Shown in pieces: positions 23,002 through 31,870 of a stretch of DNA of 48,017 nt. How positions within the stretch are numbered: position 1 is the stretch's first letter; every line of letters starts with the position of its first letter. The translations under genes and the position numbers were made by a program. Source of the stretch: Treponema sp. (GTDB lineage Bacteria > Spirochaetota > Spirochaetia > Treponematales > Treponemataceae); NCBI GenBank assembly GCA_016293005.1, contig JAEDFA010000006.1, positions 1 through 48,017 of the forward strand, in the 5' to 3' direction. Below the pieces are notes generated by a model, which saw only the letters and a list, made by a program, of their open reading frames with translations, ran no database searches and had not been told where the DNA came from.

Positions 23002-23886
23002 ATGATTTACAGCATCCTTACAGAAGGCTTTATTTACGCAATAATGGTTCTCGGTGTTTTTATGTCGTACCGTGTTTTAAATTTCTGTGACATGACGGTT
23101 GATGGCGCTTTTCCAATGGGAGGCTGTATTCTTGCAGTTTCTTTGAGTATGGGTATTCCGCCTGTAATTGCATTGACATTTGCGTTTTTAGGCGGAGTTT
23201 TTGCAGGACTTTTTACTTCTTTAATTTATACAAAATTAAGAATTCCTGATTTACTTGCAGGAATTCTTACTATGACAATGCTTTATTCTGTAAATTTGCG
23301 TATAATGGGAAACAGAGCAAATCTTTCTTTTTTGAAAATAAAAACTCCATTCACGCAGATTACAGAATTTTTTGAAGAAAAATCTTTTCTTCCGCCTGAA
23401 TTAGGAATTTTGCTTTTTGTTTTGATTTTTATAATTTTTCTTCTTGTCGTTTTAAATCTTTTTTATCACACTGATCTTGGAATTGCGATGGGGGCATTAG
23501 GCGCAAATCCTCAGATGATAATTTCGCAGGGAGTAAATCCGCAGATTGTAAGGGCAATCGGTGTCTGTCTAGGAGACGGACTTGCCTCTCTTGCAGGTGC
23601 TTTTGCTTCTATGTACAGCGGTTTTGCAGATGTCGGAAGTGGAACTGGAATTATCGTAAGTGGTCTTGCATCTTTAATGATTGGTGAGTTTATAATCCGT
23701 TCAAACAGAATTGAGCTTCAGACTTTGCGCGTAATAATCGGTTCAATAATTTACAGGGGAATAATGTATTTTGGAAGAAGTTACGGGCATGTTGTAGGTC
23801 TTGAAAGTAACGATTTAAAATTTATCACTGGTGTTTTAATTATAATCTGCCTTATCATTTCAAACGGAAGGAAAAAGAAATGTTAG
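23002..23886 (+). CDS. ABC importer permease, branched-chain amino-acid/ribose permease superfamily
   Basis: Inner-membrane subunit that forms the transport channel. The 294 residues have about eight hydrophobic helices. The start MVLGVFMSYRVLNFCDMTVDGAFPMGG and the segment ALGANPQMIISQGVNPQIVRAIGVCLGDGLASLAGA are characteristic of the permease that pairs with ABC_sub_bind proteins; the latter contains the EAA-like coupling loop. No Shine-Dalgarno sequence is visible and the gene starts 2 bp after the previous stop, suggesting coupled translation. Its end overlaps the ATPase gene by 7 bp. Confidence 0.9.
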   Translation: MIYSILTEGFIYAIMVLGVFMSYRVLNFCDMTVDGAFPMGGCILAVSLSMGIPPVIALTFAFLGGVFAGLFTSLIYTKLRIPDLLAGILTMTMLYSVNLRIMGNRANLSFLKIKTPFTQITEFFEEKSFLPPELGILLFVLIFIIFLLVVLNLFYHTDLGIAMGALGANPQMIISQGVNPQIVRAIGVCLGDGLASLAGAFASMYSGFADVGSGTGIIVSGLASLMIGEFIIRSNRIELQTLRVIIGSIIYRGIMYFGRSYGHVVGLESNDLKFITGVLIIICLIISNGRKKKC

Positions 23887-24671
23887 AAATTCAGGATGTT
23901 TCAATTGTTTTTAATCAAGGAACTTTCGACGAAAATAAAGCGCTAAAAAATATAAATTTAAAAGTTGAAAAAGGCGATTTTGTGACTGTAATCGGTTCAA
24001 ACGGAGCGGGAAAATCAACTTTATTTAATGTAATTTCAGGAAATCTTAATCCTTCGGCTGGAAAGATTTTTTTAGGTGGAAAAGATATTACAAAACTTCC
24101 TGAATACAAGCGTTCTGCATTTATAGGTCGAATTTTTCAGAATCCGCTTTTGGGCACGGCAGGAAGAATGTCGCTTTTGGATAATATGACAGTTTCAAGT
24201 AAAAAAGGTTGGAAAGGTTTAAGGTTCAGTCAGACAGCAAAAGTAAAAAATCAGTTTAAAAAAGAACTTGAAAAACTCAATATGAATCTGGAAAACCGTT
24301 TAAACGATAATGTCGAGCAGTTTTCAGGCGGTCAAAGGCAGGCGCTTACGCTTTTGATGGCTGTAATGTCAAAACCTGAAATTCTTCTTTTAGACGAACA
24401 TACGGCGGCGTTAGATCCTTCAAATGCAGAAATCGTTATGAATCTTACAAAAGAATTTGCAAACGAGTACAATCTTACGGTTATGATGATTACTCACAAT
24501 ATGCAGCACGCGATTTCTTACGGGAACAGGCTTATAATGATGGATAAAGGCGAAATTATTCTCGATATTTCAGGAAAAGAAAAAGAAAACCTTACATTAG
24601 AAGATTTAAATCTTCGATTCAGGCAAATCAGAAAAACTTCAATTACGACAGACCGTCTTGTTCTTCAGTAA
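23880..24671 (+). CDS. ABC importer ATP-binding protein
   Basis: Cytoplasmic ATPase that powers the importer. The 263 residues show Walker A GSNGAGKSTL (about 39-48), Q-loop RIFQNP, signature QFSGGQRQALTL (about 147-158), Walker B ILLLDEHTAALDP and the switch ITHNMQ. GGAAGG precedes the ATG, which lies inside the end of the permease gene. The three genes make a complete importer with one lipoprotein, one homodimeric permease and one homodimeric ATPase. The next gene, clpB, has its own promoter. Confidence 0.92.
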   Translation: MLEIQDVSIVFNQGTFDENKALKNINLKVEKGDFVTVIGSNGAGKSTLFNVISGNLNPSAGKIFLGGKDITKLPEYKRSAFIGRIFQNPLLGTAGRMSLLDNMTVSSKKGWKGLRFSQTAKVKNQFKKELEKLNMNLENRLNDNVEQFSGGQRQALTLLMAVMSKPEILLLDEHTAALDPSNAEIVMNLTKEFANEYNLTVMMITHNMQHAISYGNRLIMMDKGEIILDISGKEKENLTLEDLNLRFRQIRKTSITTDRLVLQ

Positions 24672-24689
24672 AAAATCTGTAAAAAAAAC

Positions 24690-24718
24690 TTGTCATTTAA
24701 AAAATTTATTCGTATTTT
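24690..24718 (+). promoter_or_regulatory. Promoter abutting the clpB start (leaderless candidate)
   Basis: TTGTCA (24690-24695), 17-nt spacer, TATTTT (24713-24718), then only 6 nt to the ATG at 24725. No CIRCE element is present between 24,672 and the gene. Confidence 0.5.
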
Positions 24719-24724
24719 AAAAGT

Positions 24725-27331
24725 ATGGATTACGATAAATTTACATTAAAAGTTCAGGATGCGCTTCAAAATGCAAGTGCCCTGGCACAAAAAAATGATC
24801 ACAGCGAAATTGGATTGGAACATCTTCTTTCATCATTACTGTCTCAAAAAGACGGAATTGTTTCTCCAATAATTGAGCGTGTAGGAGTAAATGCTCAAGG
24901 TTTGCAAAAACAGGTAGATGATTTACTTGCTTCGTATCCAAAAGTAACTGGAAATGCTCAGATGCGTTTTTCAGATTCCCTTCAGAAAGTTCTTGCAAAG
25001 GCAGAAGATGAAATGACAAAATTGAAAGATCAGTATCTTTCATGTGAACATCTTCTTCTTTCAATGACAAATTCTGAAAGTCCTGCTGGAGAACTTCTTC
25101 GTAAAAACGGAATAAATTATAATTCTGTTCTTGAAAGCCTTAAAGCTGTGCGCGGAAATCAGACTGTTGATTCAAATGACCCTGAATCAAAAATGAGATC
25201 TCTTGAAAAATATTGCACTGATTTAACAGCAAGAGCAAGAATGGATAAAATCGATCCTGTAATCGGGCGTGATGAAGAAATCAGGCGTGTTATGCAGGTT
25301 CTTTGTCGTCGTACAAAAAATAATCCTGTTTTAATCGGTGAGCCTGGTGTCGGAAAAACTGCAATTGTAGAAGGTCTTGCTCGTCGAATTGCTTCAAAGG
25401 ATGTTCCTGATTCTTTAAAAGACAAAAGACTTCTTTCTCTTGATATGGGAAGCCTCGTTGCCGGTGCAAAATTCAGGGGCGAGTTTGAAGAAAGATTAAA
25501 GGCTGTTATTCAGGAAGTTTCAAAATCAGACGGTCAGATTATTCTTTTTATCGATGAACTTCATACGATTGTTGGAGCCGGCGCTTCAGAAGGTTCAATG
25601 GATGCAAGCAATCTTTTAAAACCTGCATTGAGCCGTGGAGAACTTCATGTAATCGGTGCAACAACTTTAGATGAGTATAGAAAATACATTGAAAAAGATG
25701 CTGCCCTTGAGCGAAGGTTTCAGCAGGTTTTCTGTGCAGAGCCGACTGTTGAAGATACGATTGCAATTCTGCGTGGTTTGCGTGAAAAATATGAAATTCA
25801 TCACGGAGTTCGCATAAATGATGAAGCCTTAGTCGAAGCGGTAATTCTTTCAGACCGTTATATAACTACAAGATTTTTACCTGATAAGGCAATTGACCTT
25901 GTTGATGAAGCGGCTTCCAGATTAAAAATGGAAATCGAAAGTCAGCCTACAGAACTTGATCAGATAGAGCGAAAAATCTTACAGCTTTCTATAGAAAAAC
26001 AGTCTCTTTCAAAAGAAGATGATGATGCTTCAAAAGAGCGTCTTTCTAAACTGGAAAAAGAACTTGCAGACCTCTCTTCAAAACGCGATGCAATGAAAAT
26101 GCAGTGGCAGAATGAAAAAGCGTCTATCGATAAAAGCAGAAAATTAAAAGAGCAGCTTGAAGATGCAAGGTTTAAACAGGAAAAATTTGAACGCGAAGGA
26201 GATTTAAACAAAGCCGCAGAATTAAAATATTCGATAATTCCTTCTATTCAAAAAGAACTAGATGATGCTGTAAAAGCGGAAAATGATAAAAAAGAAAATC
26301 CTGAACGCACTTCACTTTTGCGCCAGGAAGTTACAGAAGAAGATATTGCGCGCGTTGTAAGCAGCTGGACTGGAATTCCTGTGAGTAAAATGATGACAAG
26401 TGAAAAACAAAAATATCTTCAGCTTGAAGATGTTCTTCACAGACGTGTTATCGGGCAGAAAGAAGGCGTGAAGGCTGTAAGTGATGCAATTCGCAGAAAC
26501 AGAAGCGGTTTAAGCGACCCGAATAAGCCTTTAGGTTCGTTTTTGTTTATCGGTCCTACAGGTGTTGGAAAGACTGAACTTGCAAAGACTCTCGCAGATT
26601 TTTTATTCAATGATGAAAAATCCCTTACGCGAATTGACATGTCTGAATACATGGAAAAATTCAGTGTTACACGGCTCATCGGTGCTCCTCCGGGATATGT
26701 GGGCTATGATGAAGGCGGACAGCTTACTGAAGCAGTAAGGCGAAGACCGTACAGCGTAGTTTTGTTTGACGAAATTGAAAAAGCGCATCCAGATGTATTT
26801 AATGTTCTTCTTCAGGTTTTAGATGACGGACGGCTTACAGACGGTCAGGGGCGTGTTGTAGATTTTAAAAATACAATTATCATCATGACATCAAATCTTG
26901 GAAGCGATCTTATCTTGGAAGATTCTGCAACGGCACAGGAAGATGAAAATTCTTGCGTGAGTAAAGCGGTTCAGGAAAAAATCGATGTTCTTTTAAAACA
27001 GCATTTCCGTCCTGAATTTTTAAACCGAATCGATGAAATTGTCATGTTTAAAAAACTTGATAAAAAATCAATCGGTTCAATCGTCAAACTTCAACTTGAG
27101 CGCGTAAGAAAAAGGCTTTCAGAAAAGAGGCTTTTAATCGAATTTGATGAAAAATCAGTTGAATTTCTTTCTGAAAAAGGTTATGACCCGGCGTTCGGGG
27201 CTCGTCCTGTAAAAAGGGCAGTTCAGACATATCTTGAAAACCCTCTTTCAAAAGAACTTCTAGAAGGAAAATATATTGAAGGTTCGATGATAAAAGTTTC
27301 TTCAGACGGCGAAAAACTTATTTTCAATTAA
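24725..27331 (+). CDS. clpB: ATP-dependent disaggregase chaperone ClpB
   Basis: Hexameric AAA+ machine that pulls polypeptides out of aggregates together with DnaK. The 868 residues show the full domain order: Clp N-domain (1-145) with EIGLEHLL; AAA1 with Walker A GEPGVGKT (205-212), pore loop region KFRGEFEERL and Walker B ILFIDELHT; the coiled-coil middle domain rich in Lys/Glu (about 405-520); AAA2 with GPTGVGKTELAK, pore loop GYVGYDEGG and VVLFDEIEKAH; and a C-terminal domain with PAFGARPVKRAVQ. Length and the M-domain separate it from ClpA and ClpC. There is no ribosome site, and the promoter -10 lies 6 nt before the ATG. Confidence 0.98.
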   Translation: MDYDKFTLKVQDALQNASALAQKNDHSEIGLEHLLSSLLSQKDGIVSPIIERVGVNAQGLQKQVDDLLASYPKVTGNAQMRFSDSLQKVLAKAEDEMTKLKDQYLSCEHLLLSMTNSESPAGELLRKNGINYNSVLESLKAVRGNQTVDSNDPESKMRSLEKYCTDLTARARMDKIDPVIGRDEEIRRVMQVLCRRTKNNPVLIGEPGVGKTAIVEGLARRIASKDVPDSLKDKRLLSLDMGSLVAGAKFRGEFEERLKAVIQEVSKSDGQIILFIDELHTIVGAGASEGSMDASNLLKPALSRGELHVIGATTLDEYRKYIEKDAALERRFQQVFCAEPTVEDTIAILRGLREKYEIHHGVRINDEALVEAVILSDRYITTRFLPDKAIDLVDEAASRLKMEIESQPTELDQIERKILQLSIEKQSLSKEDDDASKERLSKLEKELADLSSKRDAMKMQWQNEKASIDKSRKLKEQLEDARFKQEKFEREGDLNKAAELKYSIIPSIQKELDDAVKAENDKKENPERTSLLRQEVTEEDIARVVSSWTGIPVSKMMTSEKQKYLQLEDVLHRRVIGQKEGVKAVSDAIRRNRSGLSDPNKPLGSFLFIGPTGVGKTELAKTLADFLFNDEKSLTRIDMSEYMEKFSVTRLIGAPPGYVGYDEGGQLTEAVRRRPYSVVLFDEIEKAHPDVFNVLLQVLDDGRLTDGQGRVVDFKNTIIIMTSNLGSDLILEDSATAQEDENSCVSKAVQEKIDVLLKQHFRPEFLNRIDEIVMFKKLDKKSIGSIVKLQLERVRKRLSEKRLLIEFDEKSVEFLSEKGYDPAFGARPVKRAVQTYLENPLSKELLEGKYIEGSMIKVSSDGEKLIFN

Positions 27332-27335
27332 TTAT

Positions 27336-27375
27336 AAATGCATCCTGAACTATTCTGTTTGGGGTGCATTTTTTT
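27336..27375 (+). terminator. Intrinsic terminator after clpB
   Basis: AAATGCATCC (27336-27345) pairs with GGGTGCATTT (27362-27371), 10 bp with one G-U, followed by more T residues to 27375. Confidence 0.8.
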
Positions 27376-27382
27376 AGTTCAC

Positions 27383-27411
27383 TTGAAAAATATTTTTATT
27401 CCCTTCATAAT
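27383..27411 (+). promoter_or_regulatory. Promoter abutting the GNAT gene start (leaderless candidate)
   Basis: TTGAAA (27383-27388), 17-nt spacer, CATAAT (27406-27411), then 6 T residues and the ATG at 27418. Confidence 0.55.
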
Positions 27412-27417
27412 TTTTTT

Positions 27418-27957
27418 ATGTACAGAATCAGAAATGCGCAGAAAAGCGATTTAGATAAAATCATGCAGATTGAAAGCGAATCTTTTATTCCTCAGATTTC
27501 GGAAAAACTAGAAGTTTTTGAAAAAAGGCTTCAGTTTTTTCAGAAAGGTTTTTTAGTTTTTGAAGATATTTCTTCCGGGGAAGTTTTCGGTTATTTTTCA
27601 AGCGAATTGTGGAAAGATTTTCCAAGAGATTTTTCTTCTTTTAAAATAGGACATAACATCGAAGATTTTTTCTTTGAAGACGGTAAAAATCTTTATATTT
27701 CTTCGTTTGCAATTTTAAAAAAGATGCGTGGAAAAGGAATCGGAAAAAAACTTTTTCAGGATTCTCTTAATTTTATTGAAAAGCTTTTAAAAAATGACGG
27801 AATTTTTCTGGAAAAAACAATTCTTCTTGTAAACGAAACATGGCTTTCTGCCCGGCATATTTATGAAAATTCAGGTTTTAAAATTTCATTTACAATAAAA
27901 GACGCCTTTGAAAATTCTTTCGGGAAAACAGATTCTGGAATCGTGATGGTAAAATGA
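27418..27957 (+). CDS. GNAT-family N-acetyltransferase
   Basis: Acetyl-CoA-dependent acetyltransferase with unknown acceptor. From the ATG at 27418 it is 179 residues, the usual size for a single GNAT domain. It begins YRIRNAQKSDLDKIMQIE, the standard first strand and helix. The acetyl-CoA pyrophosphate loop is KMRGKGIGKKLF (about 103-114) after the strand LYISSFAI. The region ETWLSARHIYENSGFK is typical of the C-terminal part. The 18-residue upstream extension that is also open would include the promoter -10 and resembles no family sequence. The gene stands alone, with a terminator before it and an inverted repeat after it. Confidence 0.85.
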   Translation: MYRIRNAQKSDLDKIMQIESESFIPQISEKLEVFEKRLQFFQKGFLVFEDISSGEVFGYFSSELWKDFPRDFSSFKIGHNIEDFFFEDGKNLYISSFAILKKMRGKGIGKKLFQDSLNFIEKLLKNDGIFLEKTILLVNETWLSARHIYENSGFKISFTIKDAFENSFGKTDSGIVMVK

Positions 27958-27981
27958 AAACAAGTGAAAATAATTTTTTAA

Positions 27982-28038
27982 GAGATTCCCTAGACTTAAT
28001 TTTTTTAATATAATAAAAAAATCTTTAAAGGGAATCTC
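27982..28038. repeat. 10-bp inverted repeat between the GNAT gene and gltX
   Basis: GAGATTCCCT (27982-27991) and AGGGAATCTC (28029-28038) are perfect complements 37 nt apart. The interval contains complementary T7 and A7 runs, so a long hairpin is possible. No T-run follows, so it is not a standard terminator. It may be a leader element for gltX, whose ATG is 57 bp downstream. Confidence 0.55.
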
Positions 28039-28094
28039 AAAACGCTTTTTTCCTTTAATAATCGTTTAAAATAATTTTATTGGAAGGTATAAAT

Positions 28095-29672
28095 ATGTCT
28101 GAAAAAGAAGTCAGAGTTCGATATGCTCCAAGTCCTACAGGATTGCAGCACATCGGTGGAGTGCGTACGGCACTTTTTAATTATCTTTTTGCAAAATCAA
28201 AAGGCGGAAAATTCATTCTTCGTCTCGAAGATACTGACCGTACCCGTTACGATGAAAAATATGTAAAAAATCTTTACGATACAATGGCATGGCTTGGAAT
28301 TAAATGGGACGAAGGTGGCGATAAAGGCGGTGAATACGGACCTTATGTTCAGTCAGAGCGATTTGAACTTTACAAGAAGTATGCTCAAAAATTAATAGAA
28401 AATGGCGAAGCGTATTACTGTTTCTGTGATGCAGAACGCCTTGAAAGAATCAGAAAAATTCAGACTGAAAATAAAATGGCTCCTGGTTATGACAGAAACT
28501 GCCGTCATTTAACTCCTGAAGAAGTTCAGAAAAATCTTGCAGAAGGTAAACCTTATGTAATCCGGCTTAAAGTTCCAATGGAAGGAAAAACTGTTTTCCA
28601 TGATCATATTTTAGGCGATATCGAATGGAAAAACGAAGATATTTCTCCGGATCCTGTATTATTAAAGTCAGACGGTTTCCCTACTTATCATCTTGCAAAT
28701 ATCGTAGATGATCACATGATGAAGATAAGTCATGTAATGCGTGCTCAGGAATGGATTCCTTCAACACCGCTTCATGTTCAGATGTATAAATCTTTCGGCT
28801 GGGAGCATCCAGAATTCTGTCATCTTCCAATGGTAAACGGCAGCGACGGTAAAAAACTTTCAAAACGCCATGGTTCAACTTCTGTAAACGAATTCCGTGC
28901 GCGCGGTTATCTTCCTCAGGCAATCGTAAATTATGTTGCGCTTTTAGGCTGTTCTTACGAAGAGGGTAAAGAATTTTATACGCTTGATGAACTTGCTTCT
29001 TCTTTCAGCCTTGAACATTTAAACAAAGCGCCGGCAGTTTTCGATTACAAAAAGCTTGAATATTTCAACGGAAATTATATCCGAATGCTTTCCGATGAAG
29101 AACTTTATAAGTGGACACTTCCTTTTATAACTGGAACAGGAGATGCAGCGCTTGAAATTAATCCTGAAAACCCTCAGCCGGCTCCAAAAGTCGGACCTGA
29201 ATATTCTGGAGTTGCGCTTGGAGAGGACGGAGAGCCATTTTGTGTTGATAAATCAATGAATATGTCCTCTTCTGATGTAAAAGAAAAACTTCTGTCTTTG
29301 ATGCCTTTAATCAAGGAACGCTTAAAATATCTTACTGATGCCGCAGAAATGGTTCACTTTTTGTTTACAGAACCTGCTGTGCCGCCAGTTGAGCAGATTA
29401 TTCCAAAAAAACTTGATAATGCTAAGACAAAAGAAGTTCTTGAAAAAGCAAAAGACTTTGTAAAAGCGCTTCCAGAGCTTTCTCACGAAGAACAGGAAAA
29501 TCTTGCAAAAAAAATGGCAGAAGATTTGGGAATAAAACTTGGAGACTTTATGATGCCAATTCGTATGGCAGTTACAGGAAGCCGGGTATCTCCTCCTCTT
29601 ATGGGTTCAATTCTCATTCTTGGTGTTGAAAAATCACTTGAAAGAATCGAAAGAACTTTAAAATCGTTTTAG
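28095..29672 (+). CDS. gltX: Glutamyl-tRNA synthetase
   Basis: Class I synthetase that charges tRNA-Glu (and in many bacteria tRNA-Gln for later amidation). From the ATG at 28095, preceded by GGAAGG, it is 525 residues. The HIGH motif is HIGG (19-22) within RYAPSPTGLQHIGGVRTALFN and the KMSKS motif is KLSKRHG (about 254-260). The protein is about 40 residues longer than common forms. The extra sequence lies near residues 350-400 (INPENPQPAPKVGPEYSG...), between the catalytic and anticodon-binding domains. I reject the TTG 15 bp upstream, which overlaps the ribosome site. The GNAT gene upstream is separately terminated. Confidence 0.97.
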   Translation: MSEKEVRVRYAPSPTGLQHIGGVRTALFNYLFAKSKGGKFILRLEDTDRTRYDEKYVKNLYDTMAWLGIKWDEGGDKGGEYGPYVQSERFELYKKYAQKLIENGEAYYCFCDAERLERIRKIQTENKMAPGYDRNCRHLTPEEVQKNLAEGKPYVIRLKVPMEGKTVFHDHILGDIEWKNEDISPDPVLLKSDGFPTYHLANIVDDHMMKISHVMRAQEWIPSTPLHVQMYKSFGWEHPEFCHLPMVNGSDGKKLSKRHGSTSVNEFRARGYLPQAIVNYVALLGCSYEEGKEFYTLDELASSFSLEHLNKAPAVFDYKKLEYFNGNYIRMLSDEELYKWTLPFITGTGDAALEINPENPQPAPKVGPEYSGVALGEDGEPFCVDKSMNMSSSDVKEKLLSLMPLIKERLKYLTDAAEMVHFLFTEPAVPPVEQIIPKKLDNAKTKEVLEKAKDFVKALPELSHEEQENLAKKMAEDLGIKLGDFMMPIRMAVTGSRVSPPLMGSILILGVEKSLERIERTLKSF

Positions 29673-29708
29673 AAGAATTTTATTTTAGGTTAAAGTTTAA
29701 TAAACAGC

Positions 29709-29741
29709 GGGCTTTTTTCTATTGAAGAAAGCCCTTTTTTT
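29709..29741 (+). terminator. Intrinsic terminator after gltX
   Basis: GGGCTTTTTTC (29709-29719) pairs with GAAGAAAGCCC (29724-29734), 11 bp with one G-U and a TATT loop, followed by T7. The T-run reaches the stop codon of the convergent HAD gene. Confidence 0.88.
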
Positions 29742-30384
29742 ACAGAATTTCTTTTATCTGGTTTAACGATGGAACGATTTTCCAGCAGAGTTTTTCGATT
29801 TCGCTTGTGGGTTTTATTCTGTCTGGAACCATTATGGTTTTTAATCCTGCGCTGAATGCACTTTTTATTCCATTGGGGCTGTCTTCGATTGCAATGCAGT
29901 TTTCAGGATTTTCGTTGATTGATTTACAGGCGATTGTGTAAATTTCCGGCTCTGGCTTTGAATGAATTACCATATCGCCTGTTGTAAGAGTTTCAAAATA
30001 TGAGAAAAGTCCTAAATTTTTAAGTTGCCGGTAAACGGATTCTTTTCTTGTTGAAGAAGCGAGTGCGAGTCTGTATTTTGATTTTAAATATTCAAGACAT
30101 TCTTTTGCATACGGCATTAAATGAAGAAGACCATTTTGTTCCATCTGGTAAAAAAGTTCGCTGGTTCTTTCTAAAAATTGATGTGAAGGAAAGTCAGAAC
30201 CGTAAAAGTCTTTTAAAATCTGGATTGTGTCATTTTTGTTTCTTCCGCGGCATTTATTTAGTGTTTCCGTTGAAAGACTGATTTTAAAATCTTCTGCCGC
30301 TTTTTCCCATGTTTTGTCTGAAAGTGACTCAGAATCAAGAAGAACTCCGTCCATGTCAAAAATAACTGCTTTTATATCATTCAT
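29740..30384 (-). CDS. HAD-superfamily phosphatase, beta-phosphoglucomutase-like subgroup
   Basis: Cytoplasmic HAD hydrolase of 214 residues acting on a small phosphorylated substrate, probably a sugar phosphate. Motif I is VIFDMDGVLLDSE with nucleophile Asp10 and acid Asp12. A helical cap occupies about 16-80. Motif II is LASSTRK (about 108-114), motif III includes the lysine in HSKPEPEIY (about 141-149), and motif IV is AIEDSPNGIKSA (about 164-175). The sequence resembles YcjU/PgmB-type proteins, but many relatives hydrolyse other phosphates. No Shine-Dalgarno sequence; the promoter -10 ends 6 nt before the ATG. Confidence 0.87.
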   Translation of the reverse strand: MNDIKAVIFDMDGVLLDSESLSDKTWEKAAEDFKISLSTETLNKCRGRNKNDTIQILKDFYGSDFPSHQFLERTSELFYQMEQNGLLHLMPYAKECLEYLKSKYRLALASSTRKESVYRQLKNLGLFSYFETLTTGDMVIHSKPEPEIYTIACKSINENPENCIAIEDSPNGIKSAFSAGLKTIMVPDRIKPTSEIEKLCWKIVPSLNQIKEIL

Positions 30385-30390
30385 AAAAAT

Positions 30391-30419
30391 ATTATAGAAG
30401 AAAAAAAAGAGTCTGTTAA
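30391..30419 (-). promoter_or_regulatory. Promoter abutting the HAD gene start (leaderless candidate)
   Basis: On the minus strand TTAACA (30414-30419), 17-nt spacer, consensus TATAAT (30391-30396), then 6 nt to the ATG at 30384. Confidence 0.65.
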
Positions 30420-30448
30420 CCCAAGAGTAAAATTAAAATGAAAAATGT

Positions 30449-30477
30449 TTGTCATTCATAAAATTTAAATGTATAAT
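30449..30477 (+). promoter_or_regulatory. Promoter abutting the FHA gene start (leaderless candidate)
   Basis: TTGTCA (30449-30454), 17-nt spacer, consensus TATAAT (30472-30477), then 7 nt to the ATG at 30485. Confidence 0.68.
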
Positions 30478-30484
30478 ATTTTAT

Positions 30485-30829
30485 ATGGAAGATAAAACTA
30501 TTGCAAATACAAGCCCTGTCGGCCGTCATCTTGGAGCACTTGCTGACACAAAACCTGTTTCTTACCTTATGTTCAATAAAAAAAAGATTCAGCTCGTTGC
30601 AAAAATTTCTATCGGTCGGGAATCTGACAACGATATTGTCGTAGACAACAAACTTGCAAGCCGGCATCATGCGATTATTCAAAAAATTAAAGATGCGTAT
30701 TTTCTGAAAGATGAAAACAGCACAAACGGAACATTTTTAAACGGTCAGAAAATTCCTGAAGGTAAATATGTCCGCCTAAGTTCCGGTGATAAAGTCACAA
30801 TCGGAAACATGAGTTTTGTAATTTCGTAA
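30485..30829 (+). CDS. FHA-domain phosphothreonine-binding protein
   Basis: A 114-residue protein consisting almost entirely of one forkhead-associated domain, which docks on phosphothreonine. Conserved binding-loop residues are present: Gly44-Arg45 (SIGRE), Ser59-Arg60-His61 (ASRHH) and Asn81-Gly82-Thr83 (STNGTFLNG). The ATG at 30485 is chosen because the longer frame would begin inside the promoter. It is followed after one base by the metallophosphoesterase gene and, 1.2 kb on, by a Ser/Thr kinase. The three genes therefore supply a reader, a likely eraser and a writer of protein phosphorylation. The partner proteins are not identified. Confidence 0.9.
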   Translation: MEDKTIANTSPVGRHLGALADTKPVSYLMFNKKKIQLVAKISIGRESDNDIVVDNKLASRHHAIIQKIKDAYFLKDENSTNGTFLNGQKIPEGKYVRLSSGDKVTIGNMSFVIS

Positions 30830-30830
30830 A

Positions 30831-31865
30831 GTGCATAAAAAGTTAAAAGAACGCCTTGAAGATTATTTTTCTCTAAAAAATTTCCCAACTCATGATGAAG
30901 TTTTTTCTCTTGCAGATAATGCTTCGTCTGTTTTGGAAAATGAACCAAAAGTCTATAGACCCTGGTCAAAAGGCGGACAACCGGGCGGACTTATTGATTT
31001 TTCAAATTACAAAAAAAATCTTCCGCTCATAATTGTTCCTGATATTCACGGGCGCACTTATTTTCTAAAACACATTCTTGATTTTGTGCCGCCAGACGGT
31101 TTTCTTTTTCCTGAACTGACTGGCAAAACGGTTTTTGAAGCGCTTGAAAAAAAAAGCATAAGAATTGTATGCGTAGGAGATGCCCTTCATTCTGAATTGC
31201 GGGGCAGAAACCGTTGGATTCTAGCTTTTGAAGAATTTTCAAACGGAATTTTTTCAGGTAAAAACATGAAAGAAGAAATGATTGAAAATATGAATCTTTT
31301 GTGTTCGCTTATGGAATTAAAAATCGCGTTTCCAAAATTCTTTCACTTTTTAAAAGGAAATCATGAAAATATAATGAATGTTTATTCTGCCGGAGATTTT
31401 CCTTTTAGAAAATTTGCGCAGGAAGGTGAAATGGTTCGCCATTTTATTCAGGATTTTTACGGTGACGACATTCTTATGATGATAAGTTATTGGGAAACTT
31501 CTCTTCCGCTTCTGGCATCCTTTCCAACATGCGTTATAAGCCATGCAGAACCTTTAAAACCGTTTACAAGGAGCGAGGTGATAAACGGCCGTTTTTCAGA
31601 GAATGTTGTAAAATCGCTTACATGGACGCAGAACGATATTGCAGAAGATGGAGGCGTTGAAAAAATGCTTCTTGAGTTTACGCGCAAAAAGTCAAGCGAT
31701 AATCTTTTTTATTTTGCAGGGCATCGTCCTGTTTCTGGAAAATATTGTTTGAGGCAAAACGGAAAATTCATTCAGATTCACAATCCTGAAGAACAGAATA
31801 TTGCGCTTGTGTATACGGACAGGTTTTTTAATCCTGACAATGATATTGTTTCTGTTGCAGAATGA
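30831..31865 (+). CDS. Calcineurin-like metallophosphoesterase
   Basis: A 344-residue phosphoesterase with the two-metal active site of the superfamily: PDIHGR (Asp71, His73), VGDALH (Asp117), KGNHEN (Asn177, His178, Glu179), SHAEP in the second half and AGHRP near residue 300. The set matches DxH-GD-GNHE-H-GH in order. Such enzymes range from protein phosphatases to nucleotidases. Position between an FHA protein and a Ser/Thr kinase makes protein phosphatase activity attractive, but this is inference. It starts with GTG one base after the FHA stop and has no ribosome site, implying coupled translation. Confidence 0.85.
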   Translation: MHKKLKERLEDYFSLKNFPTHDEVFSLADNASSVLENEPKVYRPWSKGGQPGGLIDFSNYKKNLPLIIVPDIHGRTYFLKHILDFVPPDGFLFPELTGKTVFEALEKKSIRIVCVGDALHSELRGRNRWILAFEEFSNGIFSGKNMKEEMIENMNLLCSLMELKIAFPKFFHFLKGNHENIMNVYSAGDFPFRKFAQEGEMVRHFIQDFYGDDILMMISYWETSLPLLASFPTCVISHAEPLKPFTRSEVINGRFSENVVKSLTWTQNDIAEDGGVEKMLLEFTRKKSSDNLFYFAGHRPVSGKYCLRQNGKFIQIHNPEEQNIALVYTDRFFNPDNDIVSVAE

Positions 31866-31870
31866 TTTTT

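Noticed and set aside
24672..24724. CIRCE or other heat-shock operator upstream of clpB
   Set aside because: No TTAGCACTC/GAGTGCTAA-type inverted repeat is present.
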